DNA from: Nitrososphaerota archaeon
Lineage (GTDB): Archaea > Thermoproteota > Nitrososphaeria > Nitrososphaerales > JACQRY01
NCBI GenBank assembly: GCA_016184315.1
Contig: JACPCU010000014.1
Span: 1-64,000 of the forward strand
Length of the DNA: 64,000 nucleotides
Reading direction: 5' to 3'
Shown here in pieces: positions 50,068 through 57,583 of this stretch. The position numbers and the translations under genes are program-made. The notes below the pieces were generated by a model. The model worked only from the letters and a program-made list of their open reading frames with translations, was not told where the DNA came from and ran no database searches. Position 1 is the stretch's first letter. Each line of letters begins with the position of its first letter.

Positions 50068-51669
50068 ATGGGTTTGGGGGTCTGGGGGTTGGGTTTAGCT
50101 CGGGGTAGGCTGATCTATGATTTGGAGTCTGCTTCTCCTGTTACCTATGCTGATCTGTATGATTCTCCGTTGATGGCTTCGCTGACTGTTTCGCTGGGGG
50201 CTACTCGGGAGCCGAGTCGGTTTACTTTGGCTCTTGAGAATGTTGACGGCTCCAAGGATTCTGTGTTTGCGGTGAAGAAGCAGGTTAGGGTGGATGTTGA
50301 TCCCGGGACGGGTGTTTGGAGTGCTGTGTTGGATGGGTATTTGACTAGGATACGGAGGGTGTTTGATCCTTCTCGGCAGGAGAAGGTGTTGATTCTTGAG
50401 GGCAGGGACTTCGGGTCGTATGTGTTGGGTAAGAGGATTGTTAGTGTGGACTATGAGTTGAATCCTAGGTTGGTTTGTGATGCTGCTGTGGACTTGGTTT
50501 CGGGGCAGGGGGTGACTTCGAGTAATGTTCAGTCTTCTGCGGTTATTGTTGAGACTAGTAGGAAGCCGTATGAGTTGAGGACGAGGTGGGATGTTTTGGT
50601 TGATCTGGCTGTTGAGGCTGGCTGCGACTTTTTTGTGGATGAGAACCGGGATCTGAATTTCTTTAAGGCTCATCCTGACGCTGGTAATCCTTCCAGTGGG
50701 AAGGTGTTTGACGATTCTAATCTGCGTTACTTGGAGTATGAGGAGGACGCGGATCTGCAGGTGAACAAGGTGTGGGCCGCGAGCATCGTGCAGATGAATG
50801 TGTCCCACATCAACGAGGCTTGTGAGTCGGTGGGGTTCTGGAATGCCCCGGGTTTCACGAAGAAGTTTTCCACTTCAGGTGCTCCGAATACTAATGCTAA
50901 GGCTGTTCAGTGCAGCAGTGCTGGTGGCGCTAGTCCTGTTGTGGTTTTGGGCAGATATGGGGACGCGGATCAGCTGGGTTTAGTGGAGAATCAGTGGCAG
51001 CGGTTCACCTTCACTGTGAATTACAGTTTGGCTGGGGGCAGGGAGAGTATCTACTTGGATTTGGTGGATGCTGAAGGTGTCCACTACTGGCGCCGCGACA
51101 TTACCGGTGATGTTGTGAGCGGTGTTTGGAAGACCCTTGACTATCAGCTGCCGTCGGAGAATTCTTCCGGCTGGACTACTGTTGGGGCTCCCACCAAGGT
51201 GAATAGGGTTAACTGGGTGTTTACGGGTTCGTCTGTGCCTACGGGTAGCGTGGTGTTTCAGTGGTGTTTCTTCTATCGCCGTTTGAGGAGGAGCAGCAGT
51301 GTTGCGGAGACGCCTTTGTTGGAGAAGGCTGTTGTTGATCCTACTGTTACGGATGAGGCTGATTTGGAGGCTTTGGCTGCAAGTGAGCTTAGCCGTGTGA
51401 AGAACGTGTTCAAGACGGGTGTGCTGAGGGTTGACGGTGATCCTTCTTTGAAGAAGCCGGGGTATTCTGCTGTGTTGTCCTCGGCTAGGATGGGTATTCC
51501 GTCTGCGACGGTTAGGATTGATCAGGTTGTTCACCGTTTGGGTCGGAAGCAGTATAGTACTACTGTTGGTTTCTCCACTGTTTCTGGTAGGAGTTTTGCC
51601 GCGGTGAGGGAGCGGTTGGTTCAGGCGGGTCTGCTTTCGGTCCGTCCGGGTGTGTTGGACAGGCAGTAG
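50068..51669 (+). CDS. Tail hub/baseplate-type protein
   Basis: 533 aa. The N-terminal half (GRLIYDLESASPVTYADLYD, VRVDVDPGTGVWSAVLDGYL, LILEGRDFGSYVLGKRIVSV) and the C-terminal part (ATVRIDQVVHRLGRKQYSTT) follow the gp27/late-control-D hub fold order, interrupted at about residues 265–410 by a jelly-roll-like carbohydrate-binding insert (YSLAGGRESIYLDLVDAEGV). It follows the tape measure, as a hub should. Start could be later (MASLTV near residue 37). Confidence 0.6.
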   Translation: MGLGVWGLGLARGRLIYDLESASPVTYADLYDSPLMASLTVSLGATREPSRFTLALENVDGSKDSVFAVKKQVRVDVDPGTGVWSAVLDGYLTRIRRVFDPSRQEKVLILEGRDFGSYVLGKRIVSVDYELNPRLVCDAAVDLVSGQGVTSSNVQSSAVIVETSRKPYELRTRWDVLVDLAVEAGCDFFVDENRDLNFFKAHPDAGNPSSGKVFDDSNLRYLEYEEDADLQVNKVWAASIVQMNVSHINEACESVGFWNAPGFTKKFSTSGAPNTNAKAVQCSSAGGASPVVVLGRYGDADQLGLVENQWQRFTFTVNYSLAGGRESIYLDLVDAEGVHYWRRDITGDVVSGVWKTLDYQLPSENSSGWTTVGAPTKVNRVNWVFTGSSVPTGSVVFQWCFFYRRLRRSSSVAETPLLEKAVVDPTVTDEADLEALAASELSRVKNVFKTGVLRVDGDPSLKKPGYSAVLSSARMGIPSATVRIDQVVHRLGRKQYSTTVGFSTVSGRSFAAVRERLVQAGLLSVRPGVLDRQ

Positions 51670-51680
51670 GAGTCGGGGCT

Positions 51681-52916
51681 ATGGTTTTGGAGGTTCTTGA
51701 TGAGGCTTTGAAGGTGCAGAGGCGGCTTCGGAAGAAGATCAGCAGGATCATACCTGTGTGGTGGGTTCGCAGTCCTTGTGAGGAGCCTGCTGAGCTGCCT
51801 TCAGGGGTCAGGGATCTGTCTTTGATGGCGGTTTCCCATGGGGTGGGCAGCAGGGGTCTGTCGTTGAACTCTGTTTCGCATGGGGAGGGGAACAGGGATC
51901 TTGCGTTGCTCTCTGTTGGTCACTGTGGAGGGCACGGGGATTTGGCTCTGCTTGCCGCTGGTTATGGGGAAGGCAACCGTGATTTGGCTCTTTGTTCAGT
52001 TGGATGCGGTGTGTCGGGGACGCTGGATCCTGATGCTTTGCACGTTAATCCTTCGTCGCGGGTCAGGGTTTCTGTGAGCATGGGTTTTACGAAGTGGAAC
52101 GATATTTCTGATACTCAGATTAGCACTGCGACTGTTGCGACGGGGATGGTTTTGGACGTGGGGTTGACTGCGACAAGGGACCATATTCATGGAGGCAGCG
52201 TGACTTGTGATACGTTGAAGGCGGGGTCTGATGGGACGGCTGAGGCTGCAAGTCAGACAGATGTGTTGAACCCGTTGATGACGTGGGGTGCTGCGCTTGT
52301 TGCGAAGTCTAAGCCAGCCGCGAATAAAGTCAAGTTTGAGTCAAGCGTCGTTTCTGCGAATAGGCTGAGGTCGTCTGAGCCTGCTCCCGGAGGATCTAAT
52401 TCCATTACGGTTAGAGAAGGAGCTTTGACCAGCTATGCTAGGGCTGTTGTGTCAGCCATAACTCTCACTTGGACGAAGGATGCTGGTGGAGTTGACACCG
52501 TTAAGGAGTCCCTGTCCTTGGCGGTGACGATAAGCTTCGATAGGGCTTCTTCGCCTACTAAGACTAGGTTTGTGGATAAGGGGCTTGAGGTTGCTGCGGA
52601 TGCTTTGAAGGACGGTTCAGCTGGGATGCCGAATCGGGCTGCGCTAGGCACGGTGACAGTGAATCCTACCGATGGGGATACAGCGTTGGGGGGTGAGACA
52701 GGTATCCGTTTGGCTCTTTCTAGGACTCAGATTGGTTTATTCGCGGAGCGTCTGTCAGGCTCGTGGGCTGCCGGTAATGTTGATGCTGGTGTTGGGGAGT
52801 GCGGGTTGTTCAACAATTCGACTAACAGTTTGTTTGTGAGATGCACGTTTAGTTTGGTTGACGATGACGCAGTCAAGTTTCACGTTGTAGATGCGCTCAT
52901 AGAGGTGTCTAGGTAG
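51681..52916 (+). CDS. Tail fibre/receptor-binding protein with 14-residue repeats
   Basis: 411 aa. A short charged N-terminus would attach to the tail. Residues about 43–112 are five tandem 14-residue repeats with consensus RDLALxSVGHGEGN (x variable). The C-terminal 290 residues are beta-rich, mostly Thr/Ser/Ala/Val, as in fibres and adhesin-like receptor binders. Last gene of the module; 75 non-coding bases separate it from the next, convergent VapC gene. Confidence 0.6.
   Translation: MVLEVLDEALKVQRRLRKKISRIIPVWWVRSPCEEPAELPSGVRDLSLMAVSHGVGSRGLSLNSVSHGEGNRDLALLSVGHCGGHGDLALLAAGYGEGNRDLALCSVGCGVSGTLDPDALHVNPSSRVRVSVSMGFTKWNDISDTQISTATVATGMVLDVGLTATRDHIHGGSVTCDTLKAGSDGTAEAASQTDVLNPLMTWGAALVAKSKPAANKVKFESSVVSANRLRSSEPAPGGSNSITVREGALTSYARAVVSAITLTWTKDAGGVDTVKESLSLAVTISFDRASSPTKTRFVDKGLEVAADALKDGSAGMPNRAALGTVTVNPTDGDTALGGETGIRLALSRTQIGLFAERLSGSWAAGNVDAGVGECGLFNNSTNSLFVRCTFSLVDDDAVKFHVVDALIEVSR
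51807..52016 (+). repeat. Five tandem 42-bp coding repeats in the fibre gene
   Basis: Each unit encodes 14 residues of the (R/G)DL(A/S)L…(S/A)V…(H/Y/C)G pattern. Units differ in DNA sequence, so the array is not recent. The repeat length recalls stacked short beta-turns of fibre shafts. Confidence 0.6.
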
Positions 52917-52991
52917 GTTGACTGGGATGTTGGTCGCCTCGACCTCTTGGATTGGTCCGTCCCTGTTTGGCTAAGATCTATTGGGCTTCCG

Positions 52992-53420
52992 TCATGGGCT
53001 CAGGAGCAGTATCTCAGTCTCGAAAGGTTTTCTAGCCATCTCTCTCTTCAGCTCTTCCTCACCGGCAAAGACAACTTTCGTGCCAGTGATTGCGGCTGTT
53101 GCTATCGAGCTGCAGTCGGCTAGAGAAATGGCGCGTTCGCACTTCAATTCCCCGGTCCTTAGAGCCAGCTCAGTTGAGGCGTGCACGGAGATCATGTTGG
53201 AAGATAAGAGAAGGCTGATCTTATCGTAGGCGAATTCCCTTCCCTTAAGCCTGCACATAATGTAGAAGATCTCTGAAAGGACGTATAGTGAGCAGTGGGC
53301 TTTCTCATCAGGGTTGGCATCATTGAAATACTGTTTGACTGCTTTGCCTATGTCTGAGCCGATCAGATACTCGATCAGCACGCTGGAGTCAAAAGTGAGA
53401 CTTTTTTCTAAGGGCTTCAA
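52992..53420 (-). CDS. PIN-domain RNase toxin (VapC)
   Basis: 142 aa. LTFDSSVLIEYLIGSDIG (first Asp), LYVLSEIFYIMCRLKG (Glu), ISLADCSSIATAAITGTKVV (Asp) and FAGEEELKREM give the PIN core. It is encoded downstream of, and overlapping by 32 bases, its RHH-like antitoxin. Convergent with the virus fibre gene and thus marks the right border of that module. Confidence 0.85.
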   Translation of the reverse strand: MKPLEKSLTFDSSVLIEYLIGSDIGKAVKQYFNDANPDEKAHCSLYVLSEIFYIMCRLKGREFAYDKISLLLSSNMISVHASTELALRTGELKCERAISLADCSSIATAAITGTKVVFAGEEELKREMARKPFETEILLLSP

Positions 53421-53670
53421 GCCTCTTCTCTTCTCCTTTTCTAAGATCTATAAGGAGGACTCTGGCTTCTTCGCCTTCCTCTCTTAGGCAGCCGAAGAGT
53501 GAGTGCATCTTCTCCTTATCCATTTGACTCTTCCTGCGGGTCTCAAGGAGGTGGTGGATTGCTTCGCTGAGAGATACTTTTCTGCCTGATTCGTGTTGAA
53601 TCTCGGCGGCGAAAGAGAACAACAGTTTCTTGACCTTTTCGTCCACCTGTATGGTCGCCATAACCAACAT
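53389..53670 (-). CDS. VapB-type antitoxin
   Basis: 93 aa. TIQVDEKVKKLLFSFAAEIQ and KVSLSEAIHHLLETRRKSQM form a RHH-like DNA-binding unit, with an acidic/basic C-terminal toxin-binding tail. An internal ATG (MATIQVDE) three codons on is the more typical start. Partner VapC overlaps its 3' end. Confidence 0.75.
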   Translation of the reverse strand: MLVMATIQVDEKVKKLLFSFAAEIQHESGRKVSLSEAIHHLLETRRKSQMDKEKMHSLFGCLREEGEEARVLLIDLRKGEEKRLEALRKKSHF

Positions 53671-53710
53671 ATTCTATAGAAACTACAGTTAATATAAGTT
53701 TTTGCAGAAG

Positions 53711-53789
53711 CAATATTGTTGCGTTGGTTCGGGAATGGTTCTCTAAAAATGAGCGTGGGATTCCACTTGATCCCGAATAAATGCAATAG
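53711..53789. repeat. Direct repeat A (about 79 nt), partner at 55160
   Basis: Shares TGTTGCGTTGGTTCGGG and ATGGTTCTCTAA plus further matching blocks with 55160–55238, roughly four in five positions overall by eye. A partial third copy (CTTGACCACGAACTGATG) is at 53820–53837. The repeats bracket the MNT–HEPN pair. The gene-free stretch 53671–54072 contains this, a short open frame and the MNT operator. Confidence 0.6.
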
Positions 53790-53900
53790 CATCACTCACC
53801 AAAACGAGCGTAACCGCTTGCTTGACCACGAACTGATGTAACAAAACCGCAGCACGATATCTATTTATGTTCTCAGGAGGAATTACATTTAGGTGTTGTT

Positions 53901-54005
53901 ATGACTACGTATTATCAGGCAGTGAAGTATGTTGATGAAGAAACTGGCCGTGCAACTCGTGAACCCTTCTCGTCACAGATACCCTTCCACTGCTCCGCTT
54001 TCTAA
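53901..54005 (+). CDS. Short open frame, 34 aa, possible gene remnant
   Basis: ATG 53901 to TAA 54005, beginning MTTYYQAVKYVDEETGRATR. AGGAGG lies about 18–23 bases upstream, rather far. The start looks protein-like, then the frame stops early in GEPFSS-type sequence, as in a truncated gene. Low confidence; no function proposed. Confidence 0.25.
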   Translation: MTTYYQAVKYVDEETGRATREPFSSQIPFHCSAF

Positions 54006-54035
54006 CCAAACCGTTACCTATTTATTTTCGTAAAT

Positions 54036-54061
54036 CCGAATTATATTTCGGAAAACCGAAA
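54036..54061 (+). promoter_or_regulatory. TATA box with overlapping palindromes (MNT–HEPN operator)
   Basis: AATTATATTT is the TATA box about 28 nt before ATG 54073. It is framed by CCGAA (54036–54040) and TTCGG (54047–54051), and TTTCGG (54046–54051) with CCGAAA (54056–54061) makes a second palindrome. Likely autoregulation by the winged-helix domain of the downstream protein. Confidence 0.5.
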
Positions 54062-54072
54062 ACGGTGTCGAC

Positions 54073-54687
54073 ATGTATTTGGATAAGATACTGGGCAGTA
54101 CGACCAAGGTGAACGCATTGTCAGTCTTGATATCAACTCCTAGAAGAAGCTACCTTGAAAACGAGCTTGCAAGGGAAAGCGGTTCCTCCGTATCCGAAAT
54201 CAACAGGCAGATGGGAGATCTAGTCAGCTCAGGACTGGTGACTATGCAGAAAGTAGGGAAAGCAAAGGTATACCGAATTAACGAAAGACATTTCCTGCAC
54301 AGGCCGATGAAAAGACTGTTCAGAGACCTTCAAGACGTGTACCGGGAGATAGCATTGAACCTTGTGTCACAGTTGAAGAAGCACGAGCCGAAGGCAGTGA
54401 TACTGTTCGGAAGCCTTTCAAAAGGAAAGATAAGGAGCGATTTAGTGGAGGAGCCAAGCGACATAGACATACTGGTAGTTGCTGACCAGAAAGATGTTGC
54501 CAAAATCAGAGATGAGATGCTGAGATACATAAACTTGGAAGTAAGCTTAAGATACGGCATCGCCGTTTACCCCATAGTGCTCTCAGTGGAAGATTACTTG
54601 AAAGGGCTGAAGGAAGACCAGCTAATAATCGGCATCCATGCAAAAGGTGAAGTCCTATATGGAGAAAAGCCGACGAGATTTAGTTAA
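54073..54687 (+). CDS. Winged-helix–nucleotidyltransferase (MNT-type antitoxin)
   Basis: 204 aa. Residues about 1–80 are a winged helix (YLENELARESGSSVSEINRQ, LVTMQKVGKAKVYRIN). Residues about 100–175 form a minimal nucleotidyltransferase: ILFGSLSKGKIRSDLVEEPS then DIDILVVAD supplies the GSxxxG and DxD motifs. MNT proteins AMPylate and silence the partner HEPN RNase. It overlaps the HEPN gene by 29 bases from the likely start at 54659. Confidence 0.88.
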   Translation: MYLDKILGSTTKVNALSVLISTPRRSYLENELARESGSSVSEINRQMGDLVSSGLVTMQKVGKAKVYRINERHFLHRPMKRLFRDLQDVYREIALNLVSQLKKHEPKAVILFGSLSKGKIRSDLVEEPSDIDILVVADQKDVAKIRDEMLRYINLEVSLRYGIAVYPIVLSVEDYLKGLKEDQLIIGIHAKGEVLYGEKPTRFS

Positions 54688-55078
54688 ATGGGCAGTCAAG
54701 AAGGCCGAAGAATACCTTGAGTCTGCCCACTCAAACATACAGGCAGGCAGGTCGTTCCCAGCCGCAGAAGAAATATTCCGTGCAGTAGAAGTGAGCCTAG
54801 AAGCGTTCCTATACCATTTCGGCGTCAGAAAGATAGAGTATCCAGGAACTGTAAAGAAGTTCACTGGCAGACTCGCCCTGCAGTTCCTCATTCGCGACAA
54901 TCTGGTCCACCTAGGCAGGCTGAGCAGAAACGACTACGACAAGTATCTCGCCCTAGCATCAGAGCTGCACCTAGCAAGCTACCAGCCAAACAAGACCTTC
55001 CTCATCAAAGAACTGAAGGAAGACGCCAGATTCGCGGAGGAACTTCTAGCAAAAGTCAAATCGATAACAAGTGTTTAG
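54659..55078 (+). CDS. HEPN-domain RNase toxin
   Basis: About 139 aa, helical. WAVKKAEEYLESAHSNIQAG and IFRAVEVSLEAFLYHFGV are HEPN helices; LIRDNLVHLGRL contains the Rx4H catalytic motif. Frame opens at 54638, but ATG 54659 (MEKSRRD) suits the family start. Expressed with the MNT gene as a toxin–antitoxin pair. Confidence 0.85.
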   Translation: MEKSRRDLVKWAVKKAEEYLESAHSNIQAGRSFPAAEEIFRAVEVSLEAFLYHFGVRKIEYPGTVKKFTGRLALQFLIRDNLVHLGRLSRNDYDKYLALASELHLASYQPNKTFLIKELKEDARFAEELLAKVKSITSV

Positions 55079-55159
55079 CAGGTTTATCTGAGCCAGATGT
55101 ATTAGAGGCCCGGAGCAGCAGACCGCGTTAAGCACTTAGACCCGACTTGACATCTTTCA

Positions 55160-55238
55160 GAATACTGTTGCGTTGGTTCGGGGATGGTTCTCTAAGATGA
55201 ACATGGGACTCTGCTTGACCCCGAACTGATGCACCAGC
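55160..55238. repeat. Direct repeat B (about 79 nt), partner at 53711
   Basis: Matches 53711–53789 closely, beginning AATACTGTTGCGTTGG. It lies just upstream of the next VapBC promoter and, with repeat A, brackets the MNT–HEPN module; a duplicated upstream region or module exchange by recombination is possible. Confidence 0.6.
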
Positions 55239-55291
55239 ACCCAACCTCGTTAACGCTTATATTGCCCAAGTGTAATACTGAGCGTAATTAC

Positions 55292-55519
55292 ATGTCAGAC
55301 ACTACTGTAATTACCGTCAAGATACCCCGGGGTTTGAAGCGGAAGATGAAGAAAGTTGACGTAAACTGGAGTGAGTATATCAGGGGCAGCATTAAGAAGA
55401 AGATCGAGGAACAAGAGTTGAAGGATGCTTCTGCACGGCTTGACAAGATTAGGGCGAAGGCCAAACCGGTTCCGACGGACGAGCTGGTTTCTTGGATTAG
55501 GGAGGATAGAAGCAGGTAG
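55292..55519 (+). CDS. VapB-type antitoxin
   Basis: 75 aa. ITVKIPRGLKRKMKKVDVNW and SEYIRGSIKKKIEEQEL are the archaeal RHH-like VapB pattern; RAKAKPVPTDELVSWIREDR is the toxin-binding tail. ATG 55292 lies about 34 nt after a CTTATATT TATA box, better than the longer frame from 55229. VapC follows after 17 bases. Confidence 0.82.
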   Translation: MSDTTVITVKIPRGLKRKMKKVDVNWSEYIRGSIKKKIEEQELKDASARLDKIRAKAKPVPTDELVSWIREDRSR

Positions 55520-55536
55520 GTGGATAGGGGGAGCCT

Positions 55537-55965
55537 TTGCCTAGATATGTTGTTGATGCGAGTATAGTGGCGAAATGGATTCTGCCTGGGGAACCCTATG
55601 AGGAGAAGTCTATTCGGCTCAAAAATGATAGCATTAATGGGGTAGCAGATCTTCATTCACCCGGCATCATCAGGTATGAGGTGGGGAATCTGCTCTGGAA
55701 GGCTGTGAAGGCGAATCGAATAGCTGATGCGGATGCGCGGGAAGCGTTGAGTTTGCTGGGGAGTATGAGAATAGCTACTTATGATTTGGAGTGGCGTGAC
55801 ATATCGGAGAGTTTCAGTTTAGCTTCTGCAGTTGATCTGACGGTCTATGATGCGGCTTACATACGTCTTTCCAAGGAGCTACGGATGCCATTGATTACAG
55901 CAGACGATCAGCTGTATGAAAAAGGAAAGCCCTTTACGAGAACCATACATGTCAGGGATTTTTGA
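55537..55965 (+). CDS. PIN-domain RNase toxin (VapC)
   Basis: 142 aa. YVVDASIVAKWILPGEPYEE (first Asp), IIRYEVGNLLWKAV (Glu), LTVYDAAYIRLSKEL (Asp) and LITADDQLYEKGK (last Asp) give a complete PIN active site. TTG start at 55537. Second gene of a vapBC operon. Confidence 0.88.
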   Translation: MPRYVVDASIVAKWILPGEPYEEKSIRLKNDSINGVADLHSPGIIRYEVGNLLWKAVKANRIADADAREALSLLGSMRIATYDLEWRDISESFSLASAVDLTVYDAAYIRLSKELRMPLITADDQLYEKGKPFTRTIHVRDF

Positions 55966-55982
55966 GGCTGTTTACATCAGGG

Positions 55983-56186
55983 CTAGGTTTTCCGCCAGCA
56001 TTTTCTATCGTTTCTTTCCCTGTGCTCTGTCTTTGTTCCGAGTCTTTGGGCTAGAGCTATTAGTGCTTCATAAGTGGCATCGGATAGTGCGCGTATCTCT
56101 TTCTTCTGCCGTTCGTTGAGCACCAGGCTCCTTTGATTCTTGTCTTCGGCTGGGTCAGGGATGATGCTAAGATGAGTGGTTTCCAA
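55983..56186 (-). CDS. Hypothetical small protein, 67 aa
   Basis: Soluble, charged; LVLNERQKKEIRALSDATYE and ALIALAQRLGTKTEHRER look like real helices. ATG 56186 has AGGTAAG about 10 bases upstream. Its DPAEDK-coding stretch recurs at 58474–58502 as a fragment (27 of 28 bases). Convergent with VapC. Existence of the protein is plausible but unproven. Confidence 0.4.
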   Translation of the reverse strand: METTHLSIIPDPAEDKNQRSLVLNERQKKEIRALSDATYEALIALAQRLGTKTEHRERNDRKCWRKT

Positions 56187-56329
56187 TGGCTTACCTGTTT
56201 CACGCTATTCCCACCTTTTGTCTTTCAAGGGGAATCAAGAAAGGATTAAGAGAGTTAGAGATAGAATGAAGCTCTTCTCATAAGCTTTCATGCATATTAA
56301 CTGCTTTCGCTTGACATACTGCGACAGCT

Positions 56330-56665
56330 TTGTCGAAGAAGATCAGGCCGGCTAGGCTTGTAAGGGGTTCAAAGGATTTCTCAGCGATCCTAATCGCCCT
56401 AGACAAAGCTTCCGAAGAACATAAGGCGATAGATGAAGCTCTGTCAGTTCTCAAAGAGAATGTTTTGGCAGGGGATCAGGTTCCGAAGGATAGATGGCCT
56501 AGAAGATACGTGAATGAATACGGTGTGAACAATCTGTACAAGTATGATCTGTCTTCGGGTCGAAGGTTGACCTATACTATTGTTGCTGAGGATAGTGGTT
56601 ATTCAGCTGTGATCTTGGATTACTTCAGGTTTCACAAGGAGTATGAGAAATTCTTCGGATATTGA
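56330..56665 (+). CDS. RelE/ParE-like toxin
   Basis: 111 aa. Late beta strands NLYKYDLSSGRRLTYTIVAE and SAVILDYFRFHKEYEKFFGY follow the RelE/YafQ fold pattern of ribosome-dependent RNases, including the terminal FFGY common in archaeal members. No antitoxin is obvious beside it. TTG start at 56330 about 36 nt after GCATATTAAC. Confidence 0.6.
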   Translation: MSKKIRPARLVRGSKDFSAILIALDKASEEHKAIDEALSVLKENVLAGDQVPKDRWPRRYVNEYGVNNLYKYDLSSGRRLTYTIVAEDSGYSAVILDYFRFHKEYEKFFGY

Positions 56666-56929
56666 CTAGCGTAGGACTACGCTTTCATCGAGAAGCTTCT
56701 TTAGCTTAGGGTTGTCGGCAGCTATCCAGATTATAGATCTCCCTTTCGGCATAATCTTGTTGGAGCCTTCCAGATACTCTAGTACTCTGGAAAATGTTTG
56801 GTACTGTATCTCCCTAGGGAGACTTTTCCAGAGCGCCATCCTTGTGGGATATTCTCCAGAATCTTTTATGGCCTTCTCCACCATAAGGATCGTTCCTAGG
56901 GTTGGTTCATGCAGCACCGTTTTGCTCAT
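56666..56929 (-). CDS. Small winged-helix-like protein, 87 aa
   Basis: TLGTILMVEKAIKDSGEYPT and LPREIQYQTFSRVLEYLEGS followed by KGRSIIWIAADNPKL, a helix–helix–wing order as in small archaeal HTH proteins. It probably binds DNA. Divergent from the HTH gene at 56998, sharing a promoter region with two TATA-like sites. Confidence 0.65.
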   Translation of the reverse strand: MSKTVLHEPTLGTILMVEKAIKDSGEYPTRMALWKSLPREIQYQTFSRVLEYLEGSNKIMPKGRSIIWIAADNPKLKKLLDESVVLR

Positions 56930-56997
56930 CCGTACTCTGCCTCTGCCATAGTGTCCATCATAGAATTATATAAACTTATACAATTATCACTGCTCTT

Positions 56998-57312
56998 ATG
57001 TGTTGGTTGTGCATGGCGCTTAGGGAGTTATCATCTCTGCCTGAAGATGTTGAAGAAGTCGGCGAATCTTTGGAGGAGCCTACTGATTTAGAGGGAAGCA
57101 TACTTGATGAATTAAGCAAGTCTAAACTTACTCCATCGGATCTTGCCGATAGGCTTGACAAGAAGGCACCATCAATCGTTAGAGCTCTATCATCGATGTT
57201 CAAGAAAGGATGGGTGACAAGAGTAGGTCAGGGCAGGCGGGCATACTATTCAATCACACAGAAAGGAGAAGCCGCCAGACGACTGCAAGCGGGACAGTTA
57301 ACCTCTAAATAA
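56998..57312 (+). CDS. MarR/ArsR-like winged-helix regulator
   Basis: 104 aa. LEGSILDELSKSKLTPSDLA, RLDKKAPSIVRALSSMFKKG then WVTRVGQGRRAYYSITQKGE is a standard winged helix with wing and C-terminal helix. ATG 56998 lies 31 nt from ATTATATAAA, supporting a leaderless start and the MCWLCMAL N-terminus. A palindrome overlapping its stop may be its operator. Confidence 0.78.
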   Translation: MCWLCMALRELSSLPEDVEEVGESLEEPTDLEGSILDELSKSKLTPSDLADRLDKKAPSIVRALSSMFKKGWVTRVGQGRRAYYSITQKGEAARRLQAGQLTSK

Positions 57313-57348
57313 GTTAATCATATATATACACGCCCGATTGATTAACTT
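57311..57348. promoter_or_regulatory. 10-bp palindrome around a TATA-like box
   Basis: AAGTTAATCA (57311–57320) and TGATTAACTT (57339–57348) are perfect inverted repeats flanking TATATATAC. It overlaps the stop of the winged-helix gene. The transcript it would start has no gene until 57584; the gap 57349–57583 holds only repeat C1. Confidence 0.45.
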
Positions 57349-57449
57349 GGCGAACACCTAAGGGTTCTGACAACGTGATTGGGTGTGGGGCGTCTACTTA
57401 GCCTCAATGTTTCCAACTACATCCACTTTGGTTGTCAAAGGCCATTGAC

Positions 57450-57511
57450 GCACTGCTGGTTGAATTCTTGAATCTGTTTTTCTGCGGCGTATGTTAGCCG
57501 TAACCATGGGA
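57450..57511. repeat. Repeat C1, partner at 58414
   Basis: Shares TTCTGCGGCGTAT and longer flanking matches (TTCTTGAAT; TTAGCC) with 58414–58473. On the minus strand both copies read ANIRRRK, suggesting remnants of one small coding sequence. Confidence 0.5.
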
Positions 57512-57583
57512 GACGAATCCGACGAAGACTTGATAGAACCGCTCATATGAATGTATATATTTCTCCTACTTCAATTAATCGTT

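Larger units (their letters stand above)
41237..52916. mobile_element. Head–tail virus structural module (decayed provirus or domesticated particle)
   Basis: About 11.7 kb of tightly packed genes in classical siphovirus order: portal, protease/capsid, connectors, tail terminator, tail tube, chaperone, tape measure, hub, fibre. Terminase, integrase, replication and lysis genes were not found here or in the flanks, and no attachment-site repeats were seen. The short tape measure suggests a short tail. Confidence 0.75.

Noticed and set aside
49488-50108. 206-aa plus-strand frame between tape measure and hub genes
   Set aside because: The minus-strand frame in the same place has four clean membrane segments and a coherent tail. 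The plus frame is a patchy shadow.
51807-52016. Diversity-generating retroelement variable region in the fibre gene
   Set aside because: The repeats are tandem and shaft-like, and no reverse transcriptase or template repeat is present in the window.
41099-52991. Attachment-site direct repeats flanking the virus module
   Set aside because: No matching sequences longer than chance were found by eye at both borders, and no tRNA or integrase gene is near.
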